Source: Candidatus Caldilinea saccharophila
GTDB taxonomy: Bacteria > Chloroflexota > Anaerolineae > Caldilineales > Caldilineaceae
Assembly: GCA_016710365.1 (NCBI GenBank)
Contig: JADJVW010000052.1
Location: 1 to 11,141 of the forward strand
Direction of reading: 5' to 3'
Length of the DNA stretch: 11,141 nt
Below the pieces are notes generated by a model. That model saw nothing but the letters and a program-made list of their open reading frames with translations, was not told the DNA's origin and made no database searches. Shown here piece by piece: positions 1 through 7,322 of the stretch (positions are counted from its first letter, which is position 1; each line of letters opens with the position of its first letter). Both the position numbers and the translations under genes were made by a program.

Positions 1-878
1 CCGCGGTCGGCATCGAACATTTTCGACTGGTGCTCGGTCAGATGCAGTATTTCGACGGCTTGTTGCAGGCGCTCCAGCTTACTCCAGAGGCGCAAGTTCG
101 CCTGACGCAGGCCATTGACCGCAACAGCGAGCCGGAGCTGGACGCCTTCCTGCGCGAGACGCCGCTGCCGCGTCGCCAGCAGCGTGCGCTGGCCGAACTC
201 CCCCGGCTGGGCGGCGCCGACATCGACGCTATCCTTCATCGTGCGGAGCGATTGGCGCTCAACAAGACGATGCAGCACGCCATCATCAATCTGCGCGCCA
301 TCTGCGATGTGCTGGCGGCCTGCGGTATGCTGGAGCGAGTCACGTTGGACCTCAGCGAGATTCATAATCTCGGCTATTATACGGGCATCACGTTTGAAGT
401 GTTGGCGCCTGGCGTCGGCTTTCGCATCGCCTCCGGTGGACGTTATGACAACTTAATCGGCACGTTTGGTGCGCCACTGCCCGCGGTGGGCGCGGCCCTG
501 GGGCTGGAGCGCGTCCTGCTGGCGTGGCGACTGGGCGCGACCGCACCGCCCCGCGCGCGCTGGCGCCCGATCTGGTGGTCGCCACTGGGAACCATCCGGC
601 TGCATTTGGAGTTTGCCGAGAGGGCGCGCCGCGCCGGATTGGTCGTCGTCCTCGATCTGGAGCAGCGCAGCGATGCGGCCCTGTGCGCTTATGCCGGCGC
701 TGTCGGTGCGCACGCGGCGCTGGATTGGGGCGTCGCGCCGCCAACCATCTTTGACCTTACCGGCGCGACGCCGGTTGCCGACGCTCTGACCGCGCAGAGT
801 GCACCCGTTCTCCTGGCCAGCCTCCTGGAGAGCAAGGAGTGCAGCCAGGTTCTGGCCGGAAATGAGGTGCGATCTTGA
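1..878 (+). CDS. hisZ: ATP phosphoribosyltransferase regulatory subunit HisZ (5' truncated, internal frame patch)
   Basis: HisZ is a catalytically inactive paralogue of histidyl-tRNA synthetase. It pairs with the short form of HisG to form the first enzyme of histidine biosynthesis, and the short HisG follows directly. The frame is open from base 3, so the start lies outside the window; 291 codons are visible. Family signatures are HNLGYYTGITFEV (codons starting near 364) and GGRYDNLIGTFG (near 436), the class II HisRS-like motifs, then the motif 3-like GAALGLERVLLAW. From about 553 to 608 the reading frame gives an unlikely Arg/Trp-rich patch, while the next frame (557-607) reads ALAPDLVVATGNHPAAF, which fits the expected C-terminal anticodon-binding-like domain. 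The original frame then resumes with EFAERARRAG. A missing C in the CCCC run at 549-552 and a second change near 607-609 explain this. The stop overlaps the hisG start. Confidence 0.88.
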   Translation, partial: AVGIEHFRLVLGQMQYFDGLLQALQLTPEAQVRLTQAIDRNSEPELDAFLRETPLPRRQQRALAELPRLGGADIDAILHRAERLALNKTMQHAIINLRAICDVLAACGMLERVTLDLSEIHNLGYYTGITFEVLAPGVGFRIASGGRYDNLIGTFGAPLPAVGAALGLERVLLAWRLGATAPPRARWRPIWWSPLGTIRLHLEFAERARRAGLVVVLDLEQRSDAALCAYAGAVGAHAALDWGVAPPTIFDLTGATPVADALTAQSAPVLLASLLESKECSQVLAGNEVRS

Positions 879-1537
879 TGGAATCCCTTGACGCCGACCG
901 CGCGTCGTTGATGATCGCATTGCCGAAAGGCCGTTTAGTCGACCAGACATTGCAACTTTTCGCCGCCGCCGGGCTGCCCTTGCCGGCTGCCGACAATGGC
1001 CGCAAGTTGATCCTTGCCAGCGCGGTCGGCGACATCCGTTATGTCATGTCCAAGCCGGCGGACGTGCCAACTTACGTCGAATATGGCGCCGCGGACCTGG
1101 GCATCTGCGGGCTGGACACGCTGCGCGAGAGCCGGCGGCATGTCTACGAGCCGCTGCTGTTGCCGTTCGGCTACTGCCGGCTGTGTCTGGCCGCGCCGGT
1201 CGACCGGCCCGACACGCCATTACGCTATGCAAGCCAGCCGCGCGTCGCCACCAAATACCCAAATCTGACCGCCGACTTTTTCCGCGCACGCGGCGTCAAC
1301 GCCGAGATCATCGCGCTCAACGGGTCGGTGGAGCTTGGCCCGCTGGTCGGGCTGGCCGACCTCATCGTCGATCTGGTCGAAACGGGCAGCACACTGCAAG
1401 CCAATGGTCTGGTGGAGACGCGCACAATTATGCAGATCCAGGCCGTGCTCATCGCCAACCGCGCGGCTTACCATCTCAAGCGGACGGCCGTGGAAAATGT
1501 AATTGGCCGGCTGCGCACCCATTTGGCGCCGGGATGA
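878..1537 (+). CDS. hisG: ATP phosphoribosyltransferase, short-form catalytic subunit HisG
   Basis: Catalyses condensation of ATP with PRPP to phosphoribosyl-ATP, the committed step of histidine synthesis. At 219 residues it is the short form, lacking the C-terminal ACT-like regulatory domain of long HisG, so feedback inhibition and activity are expected to depend on HisZ, encoded immediately upstream. Visible signatures are IALPKGR (residues 13-19), RVATKYPN (122-129) and the PRPP-binding segment DLIVDLVETGSTLQANGL (161-178). I chose the ATG at 878, which overlaps the hisZ stop as TGATG and has a GAGGTG Shine-Dalgarno at 864-869, 8 bases upstream. A TTG at 875 is in frame but less likely, and a later ATG precedes IALPKGR. 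The frame looks intact throughout. The one-base overlap implies translational coupling with hisZ. Confidence 0.96.
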   Translation: MESLDADRASLMIALPKGRLVDQTLQLFAAAGLPLPAADNGRKLILASAVGDIRYVMSKPADVPTYVEYGAADLGICGLDTLRESRRHVYEPLLLPFGYCRLCLAAPVDRPDTPLRYASQPRVATKYPNLTADFFRARGVNAEIIALNGSVELGPLVGLADLIVDLVETGSTLQANGLVETRTIMQIQAVLIANRAAYHLKRTAVENVIGRLRTHLAPG

Positions 1538-1595
1538 CAAAGCCGCAGCGCACCTGCGCCGCCTCCTGCTCGCAACTTTCTAAATCGAGGAACGC

Positions 1596-2162
1596 ATGAC
1601 AGAGATTATCGAATCCAGCCATATTGTTGGCGTCAGATTTGCCCGGCTCAAGGCGTTTGGCGACGACCGTGGCCGCTTTCTGGAGACCTTTCGCAAAGAT
1701 TGGTTTCCCGAGCGCACCTGGGAGATCGTGCAGACAAATCGCAGCGACAGCCGGGCGGGCGTGCTGCGCGGGCTGCATTATCACTTTCATCAGGTCGACT
1801 ATTGGTATGTGCCGCGCGGACGCGTGCGCGTGGGATTGGCCGACTTGCGGCGCGCATCGCCGACCTTTGGCGCCAGCGAGGTGATCGAGATCGGCGACCA
1901 CAACGACACAGGCATCTTTATCCCCACCGGCGTGGCGCATGGTTTCTATGCGTTGACGGACGCCACGCTCACCTATCTGGTCGATAACTACTACGACGGG
2001 AGCGATGAATTCGGCGTGGCGTGGGATGATCCGACATTGGCCGTCGCCTGGGGCGTCACAGAGCCTATTCTCTCTGGCCGCGATCGCGCCAACCCGCGGC
2101 TAGCGGACATCCCTGTCCGCAACAACCTTAGCGTCTATCCAGAAATATTGATGAAGATTTAA
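1596..2162 (+). CDS. dTDP-4-dehydrorhamnose 3,5-epimerase family protein (RmlC-like)
   Basis: A 188-residue cupin-fold sugar epimerase related to RmlC, which acts on dTDP-4-keto-6-deoxyglucose in the L-rhamnose pathway. Length matches the family. Visible signatures are FGDDRGRFLETF (21-32), GVLRGLHYH (55-63) with the catalytic His at 61, IPTGVAHGFYAL (109-120) and the NYYDG Tyr pair (132-133). The segment after the catalytic His reads HQVDYWYVPRGRV, where classical RmlC has Q-G-K-L-V; the usual active-site Lys appears replaced by Asp68. This fits a divergent RmlC-like subgroup, so substrate and exact reaction are uncertain and no gene symbol is given. The ATG is preceded by GAGGAA (1587-1592). 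It lies 58 bp after hisG and 32 bp before the MTA phosphorylase gene, with no visible terminator, so it is probably co-transcribed. No other nucleotide-sugar genes are in the window. Confidence 0.88.
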   Translation: MTEIIESSHIVGVRFARLKAFGDDRGRFLETFRKDWFPERTWEIVQTNRSDSRAGVLRGLHYHFHQVDYWYVPRGRVRVGLADLRRASPTFGASEVIEIGDHNDTGIFIPTGVAHGFYALTDATLTYLVDNYYDGSDEFGVAWDDPTLAVAWGVTEPILSGRDRANPRLADIPVRNNLSVYPEILMKI

Positions 2163-2194
2163 CCGCAAAAAAACATAGAAGTTTGGAGCAAGGT

Positions 2195-3085
2195 ATGAAG
2201 GATCCTATTCGCATTGGTGTAATTGGCGGCAGCGGCGTCTATCAAATGGAGGCACTGACCGATATCGAAGAGGTGGTGCTCGACACCCCCTTTGGCGCAC
2301 CGTCGGACGCCTATATCGTCGGCAAGGTGGGTGGACAGCGCGTGGCTTTTTTGGCGCGCCATGGCTGCGGCCATCGCATCAACCCCAGCCGGGTCAACTA
2401 TCGCGCCAATGTCTACGGCTTCAAGCAGCTCGGCGTCGAGTATCTCATCGGCGTCAGCGCCTGCGGCAGCCTGCGTGAAAACATTGCACCGGGTCACATC
2501 GTCATTCCCGACCAGCTCTTTGACCGCACTCATGCGAGGAAACTCAGCTTTTTCGACGACCCCGATGCTGGCACTGCCGGACTGGTCGTCCATGTCGGCG
2601 TCGCCGATCCCTTCTGCCCCACCCTCTCCGACATTTGCCACGCGGCGGTCATGGAAACCGGGGCGCCTGTGCATAAAGGCGGCAATTTCATCACCGTTGA
2701 AGGGCCGCGCTTCAGCACCAAAGCCGAGAGCCGCGTCTTCCGCACGTGGGGGATGGACATCATCGGCATGACCACAACGCCCGAAGCGCAACTGGCGCGC
2801 GAAGCCGAAATGAGCTACGCGGTCATGGCGCACGTCACCGATTACGACGTCTGGCACGCGAATGAGACGCCCGTCACGGTCGAAATGGTCATCCAGACGC
2901 TGCTGTCGAACACGGCGGTGGCGAAGCAAGCGGTGCTCAACGCCATCCGCGGGCTGGAAACGGCGGGCGCTTCGCCGCAGGCAGAAGCGTTGCGCGATGC
3001 CATCATCACGAACCGAGATGTGGCGCCGGCAGAGGTGGTCGAGCGTCTCGATCTCCTGGTCGGCAAATATTTTCACCAAGCGTGA
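2195..3085 (+). CDS. mtnP: S-methyl-5'-thioadenosine phosphorylase (MtnP/PNP family 2)
   Basis: Predicted to cleave 5'-methylthioadenosine with phosphate to adenine and 5-methylthioribose-1-phosphate, a salvage step after polyamine or SAM metabolism. The 296-residue length matches the trimeric PNP/MTAP family 2. Signatures are IGVIGGSGVY (7-16), RHGCGHRINPSRVNYRAN (55-72), the GNFITVEGPRFSTKAESR segment (163-180), MTTTPEAQLAREAEM (192-206) and TDYDVW (215-220). Asp216 and Asp218 in the last motif are the pair associated with 6-aminopurine preference, which favours MTAP over inosine/guanosine phosphorylase. An in-frame TTG at 2183 exists, but the ATG at 2195 has GGAG (2185-2188) 6 bases upstream and places the N-terminal strand normally. 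The frame is intact. No other methionine-salvage gene is visible nearby. It is the last gene of the probable hisZ-hisG-epimerase-mtnP operon. Confidence 0.93.
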   Translation: MKDPIRIGVIGGSGVYQMEALTDIEEVVLDTPFGAPSDAYIVGKVGGQRVAFLARHGCGHRINPSRVNYRANVYGFKQLGVEYLIGVSACGSLRENIAPGHIVIPDQLFDRTHARKLSFFDDPDAGTAGLVVHVGVADPFCPTLSDICHAAVMETGAPVHKGGNFITVEGPRFSTKAESRVFRTWGMDIIGMTTTPEAQLAREAEMSYAVMAHVTDYDVWHANETPVTVEMVIQTLLSNTAVAKQAVLNAIRGLETAGASPQAEALRDAIITNRDVAPAEVVERLDLLVGKYFHQA

Positions 3086-3107
3086 TGGCGATTTGCGGCG
3101 CAGAATT

Positions 3108-3136
3108 TTGTGTTCTCCGCCCGTCTGCGCTATACT
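3108..3136 (+). promoter_or_regulatory. Candidate sigma70-like promoter for rpmG
   Basis: TTGTGT at 3108-3113 and TATACT at 3131-3136 are separated by 17 bases, the optimal spacing. Each hexamer matches its consensus at four or more positions. The pair sits 23 bp after the mtnP stop and 46 bp before the rpmG start, so rpmG probably has its own promoter. This is pattern recognition only. Confidence 0.5.
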
Positions 3137-3181
3137 GTCTGTTTGTAGGTTTTGTGCCGCAGCAGGAAAGGAAAATGGATC

Positions 3182-3340
3182 ATGGCAAAAAAGGGACCAC
3201 GGCAGCTTATCAAGATGCGCAGCACCGAAAGCTCGCACATATTCCGACCACGAAGAATCGCCGCAACGATCCGAGCCGGATCGAGCTGCAAGTTTGACCC
3301 GATTGTCCGCCGCCACGTCGTCTATCGCGAAGCGAAGTGA
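3182..3340 (+). CDS. rpmG: 50S ribosomal protein L33 (frame-disrupted in the middle)
   Basis: Small basic protein of the large ribosomal subunit, located near the E site. The frame from ATG 3182 begins MAKKGPRQLIKMRSTESSHI and ends KFDPIVRRHVVYREAK, both typical of L33 without zinc-binding CxxC pairs. The 52-codon frame is open throughout, but its middle (about 3245-3288) is not L33-like. The other frame there reads PTTKNRRNDPSRIELQ, the conserved L33 core. A base lost near 3244-3248 (for example CCC read as CC) and two lost near 3288-3291 (for example AAAA read as AA) would restore a 53-residue protein. The ribosome binding site is AAAGGA at 3167-3172, 9 bases from the ATG. An ATG at 3175 lies in another frame. 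A promoter is upstream and a hairpin terminator downstream, so it is probably monocistronic. Confidence 0.85.
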   Translation: MAKKGPRQLIKMRSTESSHIFRPRRIAATIRAGSSCKFDPIVRRHVVYREAK

Positions 3341-3367
3341 GTGCACGCAATCGACCATTGGTATGGT

Positions 3368-3400
3368 AGGCGCGGGGCACAGCCCTGCGCCTTTGCTTTT
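3368..3400 (+). terminator. Rho-independent-like terminator after rpmG
   Basis: AGGCGCGGGGC (3368-3378) pairs with GCCCTGCGCCT (3382-3392) across the loop ACA, giving an 11-bp stem with a single G-U pair. It is followed by TTGCTTTT. It starts 28 bp after the rpmG stop. The sequence could alternatively be a dispersed palindromic element, since such GC-rich palindromes can be repeated in genomes. Confidence 0.7.
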
Positions 3401-3804
3401 CTGCAACAATAGTTGCGGATTGCGTCCATTGAGAAAGTTTTTACACGTAAGGAGCATCATTATTCTCCACGAAACTATAATCTGCTGCTAGACGTTTAGT
3501 ATGCGTAGAAATTTGCCTGTTTGTCGTAGTATGACGTAAAAACGACGCACAAGTTTAACGCCAGCCCTGCAAAGTCTGGCATACGCAATGAAATGTAGCG
3601 CCGGCGTACTGATTCTGTAGGGTCGTTAAAGAGCAAAGTGGAGACGCCTTGCTTATACTGAATGGCTGGAACCTACAGCATTGCGCCTGGATTAGTCTTC
3701 ATCCAGAAAGTGGTTGCGTCGTCTTGCGACTACTTCTGTGCGACAAGCGCTGCGCAGAAATTTCTGGATAGACATTAACAGAAACTGAGTGACGAGTAAG
3801 CCTT
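3401..3804. other. Gene-free leader region upstream of the secreted protein
   Basis: With the terminator, about 460 bp (3341-3804) hold no convincing gene; base composition is visibly more AT-rich than the flanks. Small elements stand out. There is a perfect TATAAT at 3476-3481, but with no good -35 at 16-18 bp. A TATACT lies at 3654-3659, 145 bp upstream of the next ATG, again with a weak -35. A perfect 9-base inverted repeat consists of ATCCAGAAA (3701-3709) and TTTCTGGAT (3761-3769). The last ends 35 bp before the ATG and could fold the leader of the secreted protein's mRNA. No tRNA-like cloverleaf, riboswitch core or insertion-sequence end was recognised. Confidence 0.4.
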
Positions 3805-5631
3805 ATGAAGAAAGCACTGATTTCTGTGCTCGTGCTCATGGCGGTCGCGACCGTAGCAACGCCGGTCATGGCCGCAACGACTGCTAACCCCATCTTTGCA
3901 GTCCGCACAAGCACCGAACACACCCAGATGAAAGAAGTTGCCACCCACAACTGGAGCGAAACGACGCCCTTCTCCCCTCTTCGTCAGCGATCTCCTGTGA
4001 CGCAAACCAATCGTCTGACCACAACGGTGATCCTGACGTCCACAGAAGCGCTGACGCCAACCGTGGCCCGGCTGTATCCTGACTTCGGCTGTAGCCCCGA
4101 CTTCAACCGTGGCTCTACCTACGGCTGTGCCGCTGACTTTGACTGTCGCGCTGACGGATACCGCCGCGCTGACGTCGACGGTCGAAAGTGAGGACGTTGT
4201 GGCCTCCCCTGCTGACGTCGTTTCCGGCGATGACGCTACGCTGGATGGCGCTTACAGCACGATCCTGGAAGGGACGATTATTGCCAACCGCGCCGATGTG
4301 GCGATTCGTTTTTTGTGGAAGGCAGCACGTACGAAGTGGCCCCGTTACGGTCGATCCGGCTGGAGTTGGTGCGTGACACCGCGGTCCTGAACCTTTTCAA
4401 CTGTGAAGCTTCCAAAAGCGACGCCGACCCCGGCTGTTTCTGGGATCCTTATCTGCTGACGCGTGATGGCTTTTACGAGGTCATCGTTAGCCAGCAGCTT
4501 GGTGACGAGATCATGCTTTCGCTGCGCACAGCGGGCGCGCCGCCGTCGGATCAGATCTGGATTCAGAATCGCACAGGCGAACGCGAAACCGTGATCGTCA
4601 ACAACGCGTTATACGAAGTGGCGCCAGCCTCCGTGCAGGAGTTTAGTGTGGCGCCGGGCGATCCTGTGATTGTACAGCTACGTTCGTGCATCGACGCCGG
4701 CGGGCAGAACGTCTGTGAATGGGCGCCGCAGGGGGTTGAGCCTGGCTTTTACTACGGCCTGCTGCGCAACGATACACCTGGCCCGAACAACACACGCCTT
4801 ACCACGGTTACGCTGCAAGGCATCATCGCCAGCAGCGGCGAAACCGTCAAGGCGCCGCCGCAGGCGCTTTGCCGGCTGCGCGTCCCGACCTTGAATGTGC
4901 GCAATGGCCCAGGTCTGGAATTTCCGATCATTGCCAAGATTCGCGGCACGGAGAGTGAACCGGGTTCGGTCATTGTCGTAGGTTTCGACGCCACGCAGAC
5001 GTGGATGCAGGTGACAGAGCGCGTGGCGCGCGATGGATGGGTCACGGCGGATCCGGAATTTATTCTATGTGAGGGCGATCTGGCTCAGTTGCCAGTGGAC
5101 GGACAGCCCGCTGCCGCACTCGCCACTGCTGCGCCAACCGAAGAAGTCGCCCCCCCTGCGCCGACCGAGAGTGTAGCCGTCGCCGAGCCGACCGAAGCTG
5201 CCGTAGTGGAAGAGAACGCCACAAGCGAGGAACCGCCTGTAGTGGAAGAAGCGCCTGCTCCCAGCGAAGCGCCGCCGGCTGAAGCGGAGACGCCCACCGA
5301 GGAAGCTACGCCGATGCCGCAGGTGGCCGAAGTGCCGGAAGGGTTGGCGCGCATCGTCGTCAACAATGGCTTCGACCAAGTCATGCGGTTCACGCTTGAC
5401 CAGAAGTTTCGGCCAGAGCGCGATAATTTGACCGGCGAATGGGATCTTGAGCCTGGGGCCTCGATCACCATCCTGGTGTATCCGGGCATGGTGGCTTTTA
5501 CCGCCAGCACACCCTGGCGCGGCTTGTCTGATAACGCCGACTTCTTGATCAATGAGAAAGAAGAACGCGTGCTTTGGCTCTATTTCGTCCCTGATCCGGT
5601 CGAAAAAGATGTTTGGAATCTCCAATTCTGA
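3805..5631 (+). CDS. Secreted SH3b-containing modular protein of unknown function (frame-disrupted N-terminal third)
   Basis: A predicted exported protein of about 609 residues once frames are joined. The ATG at 3805 opens a signal peptide (MKKALISVLVLMAVATVATPVMA, cleavage after about residue 23). A Thr/Pro-rich stalk with LTxTVA-like units follows. Then come two similar beta-like modules (about 4250-4490 and 4555-4770), each with YEVAP and a Cys pair in C-x(8-10)-C-x-W-x-P. An SH3b domain follows (about 4870-5070, core LNVRNGPGLEFPII), then a Pro/Glu/Ala-rich linker (5101-5340) and a C-terminal beta-like domain (5344-5631). The frame shifts between 4065 and 4076, where restoring two C residues gives VAPAVSLTSAVAPTSTVA. 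It shifts back in the T run at 4309-4314, where one extra T gives IRFFVEGSTYEVAP. The three losses sum to one codon. SH3b domains often bind cell-wall or surface polymers; the actual function is unknown. The ribosome binding site is weak. Confidence 0.78.
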
Positions 5632-5676
5632 TGAGGTCCATGTCTGATAACGGGTGCGTAAGCCATCCGTTTCACT

Positions 5677-5718
5677 AAAAAGGAAGCGCCTGCCTCGGTT
5701 ACACGCCGAGGCAGGCGC
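5677..5718 (-). terminator. Perfect 13-bp hairpin terminator between convergent genes
   Basis: GCGCCTGCCTCGG (5686-5698) and CCGAGGCAGGCGC (5706-5718) are perfect inverted repeats with a 7-base loop. On the - strand the hairpin is followed by TTCCTTTTT (from AAAAA at 5677-5681), so it best fits termination of the MFS transporter transcript. It has no T run on the + side but could still stop transcription from the secreted-protein gene ending at 5631. The rest of the 194-bp interval (5632-5825) shows nothing else. Confidence 0.75.
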
Positions 5719-5825
5719 ACGTCAAGAGACTCATCAGCAGCGCCAGCCTCCCAAAGCGATGCAACGCATCAGGTATTCAAGCGGTTTGAGCACAAAATCC
5801 GCGGCCACCGCTGGTCATCCACACA

Positions 5826-7157
5826 TCACACGCGACCAGCTGCCCTTTCGACCATCACTGCTTCAGGCGCCGGCGCCAACGCAGGCAAGCGTCGCATGGC
5901 ATAAGCAAGCGCAATCGCCTGCACCAGCGCGCCGGTCCAAAATGAGAGCGTGCTGCTGAGGTCGAAGGCAAAGCCGGCCCACAGCGGCCCCGTCGCCCGA
6001 CCCAGCGCCTGGAAGGAATTATTAAGCCCCATCGCCGCGCCTTGTCCCTCCCGCGCGCGTTTGGAGATCAGCGAAGTGACGCTGGGCTGGAGCAGCACAT
6101 TGCCGCTGGTGAAGAGCAACGCGGCCGCGCTGAAGAGCCAGAGCGTCGGCGCCAGCGCCAGCCCGGCAAAGCCGGCAATCCCAATCGCCAGCCCGCCCTG
6201 CACGACGCGCGCCTCGCCCACTTTGCGCGTCAACGGCCCGATCACCGCGCCTTGCTGGATCACCGACAGGACGCCCATCCCGCCCATGATCAACCCCACC
6301 TGCGCCGGCCCCATGCCAAAGCGCGCCGCGCCGTAGAGCGCCAGCACCGCCTCCATGTTGGCGAGCGCAAAGGCCAGCAGGAAAGCGAGCGCGTAGAGAA
6401 AACCCGACGGCCCGCGCAGCCCCGCCAGCAGATAGGTGAGGCGGCTGCCGCTGGCTTCACTCGGCGCGCTGCGCTGTGCGGCCGACAATGACTCCGGCAG
6501 CAGGAAGGCGATCAGCGGCAGGGCCAGCAGCGCCAGCAGCCCGCTGACAAAGAAAGGGATCGACAGGTTGATCGTCTCGCCGCTGGCCGGGTCGGTGGTG
6601 ACCTGCAGCAGCGCGGCGAGGCCCGCAGGCAGCGCCGGGTTGACATGCACCAGCAGGCCGCCCAGCAGCGGGCCAAAGATCATGCCCATGCCCATTGCCG
6701 CGCCCATCATGCCGACGCCGCGCGCTCGATTCTCCGCGGTGGTGGTGTCGGCGACATAGGCCATCGCCGTGGGCAGCGCGGCCGAGGAAAGCACGCCCGC
6801 CAGCGAACGCGCCAGGATGAACCAGAGCAGACTCTGCGCGATCCCTTGTAGAAAGAACGCGCCCGCAAAGCCGGCAATGCCGATCAGCAGCACCGGCTTG
6901 CGCCCGATCCGATCCGACAGGCGCCCCCACAGCGGCGCAAAGAGAAACTGCATGAAGGAGTAGAGCGCGATCATCAACCCCAGCGCCGTGCCGGAGGCGT
7001 CGAAGTGAATGATGTAGAAGGGCATCAGCGGGATGGCAATGCCAAAGCCCAACATGACGATCACCAGCGACGCAAAGAGCACAGCCAGCGCGGCGCGGTT
7101 GGATGAAGGTCCCGCCGGTTGTGGCGTGGCTGCAGGCAGAGAGGAAAGCATGGACAT
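5826..7157 (-). CDS. MFS transporter, TetA-like drug:H+ antiporter family (DHA1)
   Basis: A 443-residue integral membrane protein of the major facilitator superfamily, probably a proton-coupled exporter of small hydrophobic compounds in the inner membrane. About 12 hydrophobic segments are visible. Motif A, GRLSDRIGRK (78-87), lies in the TM2-TM3 loop. An antiporter motif C-like stretch, rich in Gly and ending GPLLGG (162-167), lies in TM5. The region ARSLAGVLSSAALPTAMAYVAD (117-137) resembles TetA-type transporters. A roughly 30-residue loop between TM5 and TM6 is longer than usual. The frame is open from 7250, but the ATG at 7157 is preferred because GAGGAG lies 12 bases upstream and the preceding codons are not family-like; ATG 7151 is an alternative. 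It follows hsdR by 165 bp on the same strand and ends at a strong hairpin. Substrate cannot be told from sequence. Confidence 0.9.
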   Translation of the reverse strand: MSMLSSLPAATPQPAGPSSNRAALAVLFASLVIVMLGFGIAIPLMPFYIIHFDASGTALGLMIALYSFMQFLFAPLWGRLSDRIGRKPVLLIGIAGFAGAFFLQGIAQSLLWFILARSLAGVLSSAALPTAMAYVADTTTAENRARGVGMMGAAMGMGMIFGPLLGGLLVHVNPALPAGLAALLQVTTDPASGETINLSIPFFVSGLLALLALPLIAFLLPESLSAAQRSAPSEASGSRLTYLLAGLRGPSGFLYALAFLLAFALANMEAVLALYGAARFGMGPAQVGLIMGGMGVLSVIQQGAVIGPLTRKVGEARVVQGGLAIGIAGFAGLALAPTLWLFSAAALLFTSGNVLLQPSVTSLISKRAREGQGAAMGLNNSFQALGRATGPLWAGFAFDLSSTLSFWTGALVQAIALAYAMRRLPALAPAPEAVMVERAAGRV

Positions 7158-7215
7158 GAGTAAGCGCGGCTCCTCACCAGGTGAATAAACGGGCGGTAAG
7201 CAAAAGTGCTCTTTT

Positions 7216-7245
7216 ATTCTACTCCCTGGTGCAAAGCCAGCCCAA
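7216..7245 (-). promoter_or_regulatory. Weak candidate promoter for the MFS gene
   Basis: On the - strand, TTGGGC (7245-7240) and TAGAAT (7221-7216) are 18 bases apart, about 60 bp upstream of the preferred ATG. The -10 is good and the -35 poor. The 165-bp gap after hsdR (7158-7322) holds no ORF or clear hairpin, so a separate promoter for the transporter is plausible but not proven. Confidence 0.3.
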
Positions 7246-7322
7246 AGCACCGCCGTCGAAGGTCTACTTTGGGACGTACTGGGCGGCTCCCAAGTCGATT
7301 GGCGCCTGCACGCGCGGCCTGC

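Noticed and set aside
3368..3392. CRISPR repeat or tRNA-like hairpin
   Set aside because: It is a single copy with no spacers and no cloverleaf; its position and T-rich tail after rpmG fit a terminator.
2159..3460. 433-codon open frame on the - strand, opposite mtnP and rpmG
   Set aside because: The + strand encodes a clear MTA phosphorylase and L33 here. The antisense translation has no domain and crosses the rpmG promoter and terminator.
3805..4191. Separate small exported protein of 128 residues
   Set aside because: Its last 40 residues (from about 4068) are Cys/Asp-rich noise, whereas the neighbouring frame continues the Thr/Pro pattern into the downstream protein. It is better read as the N-terminus of one split gene.
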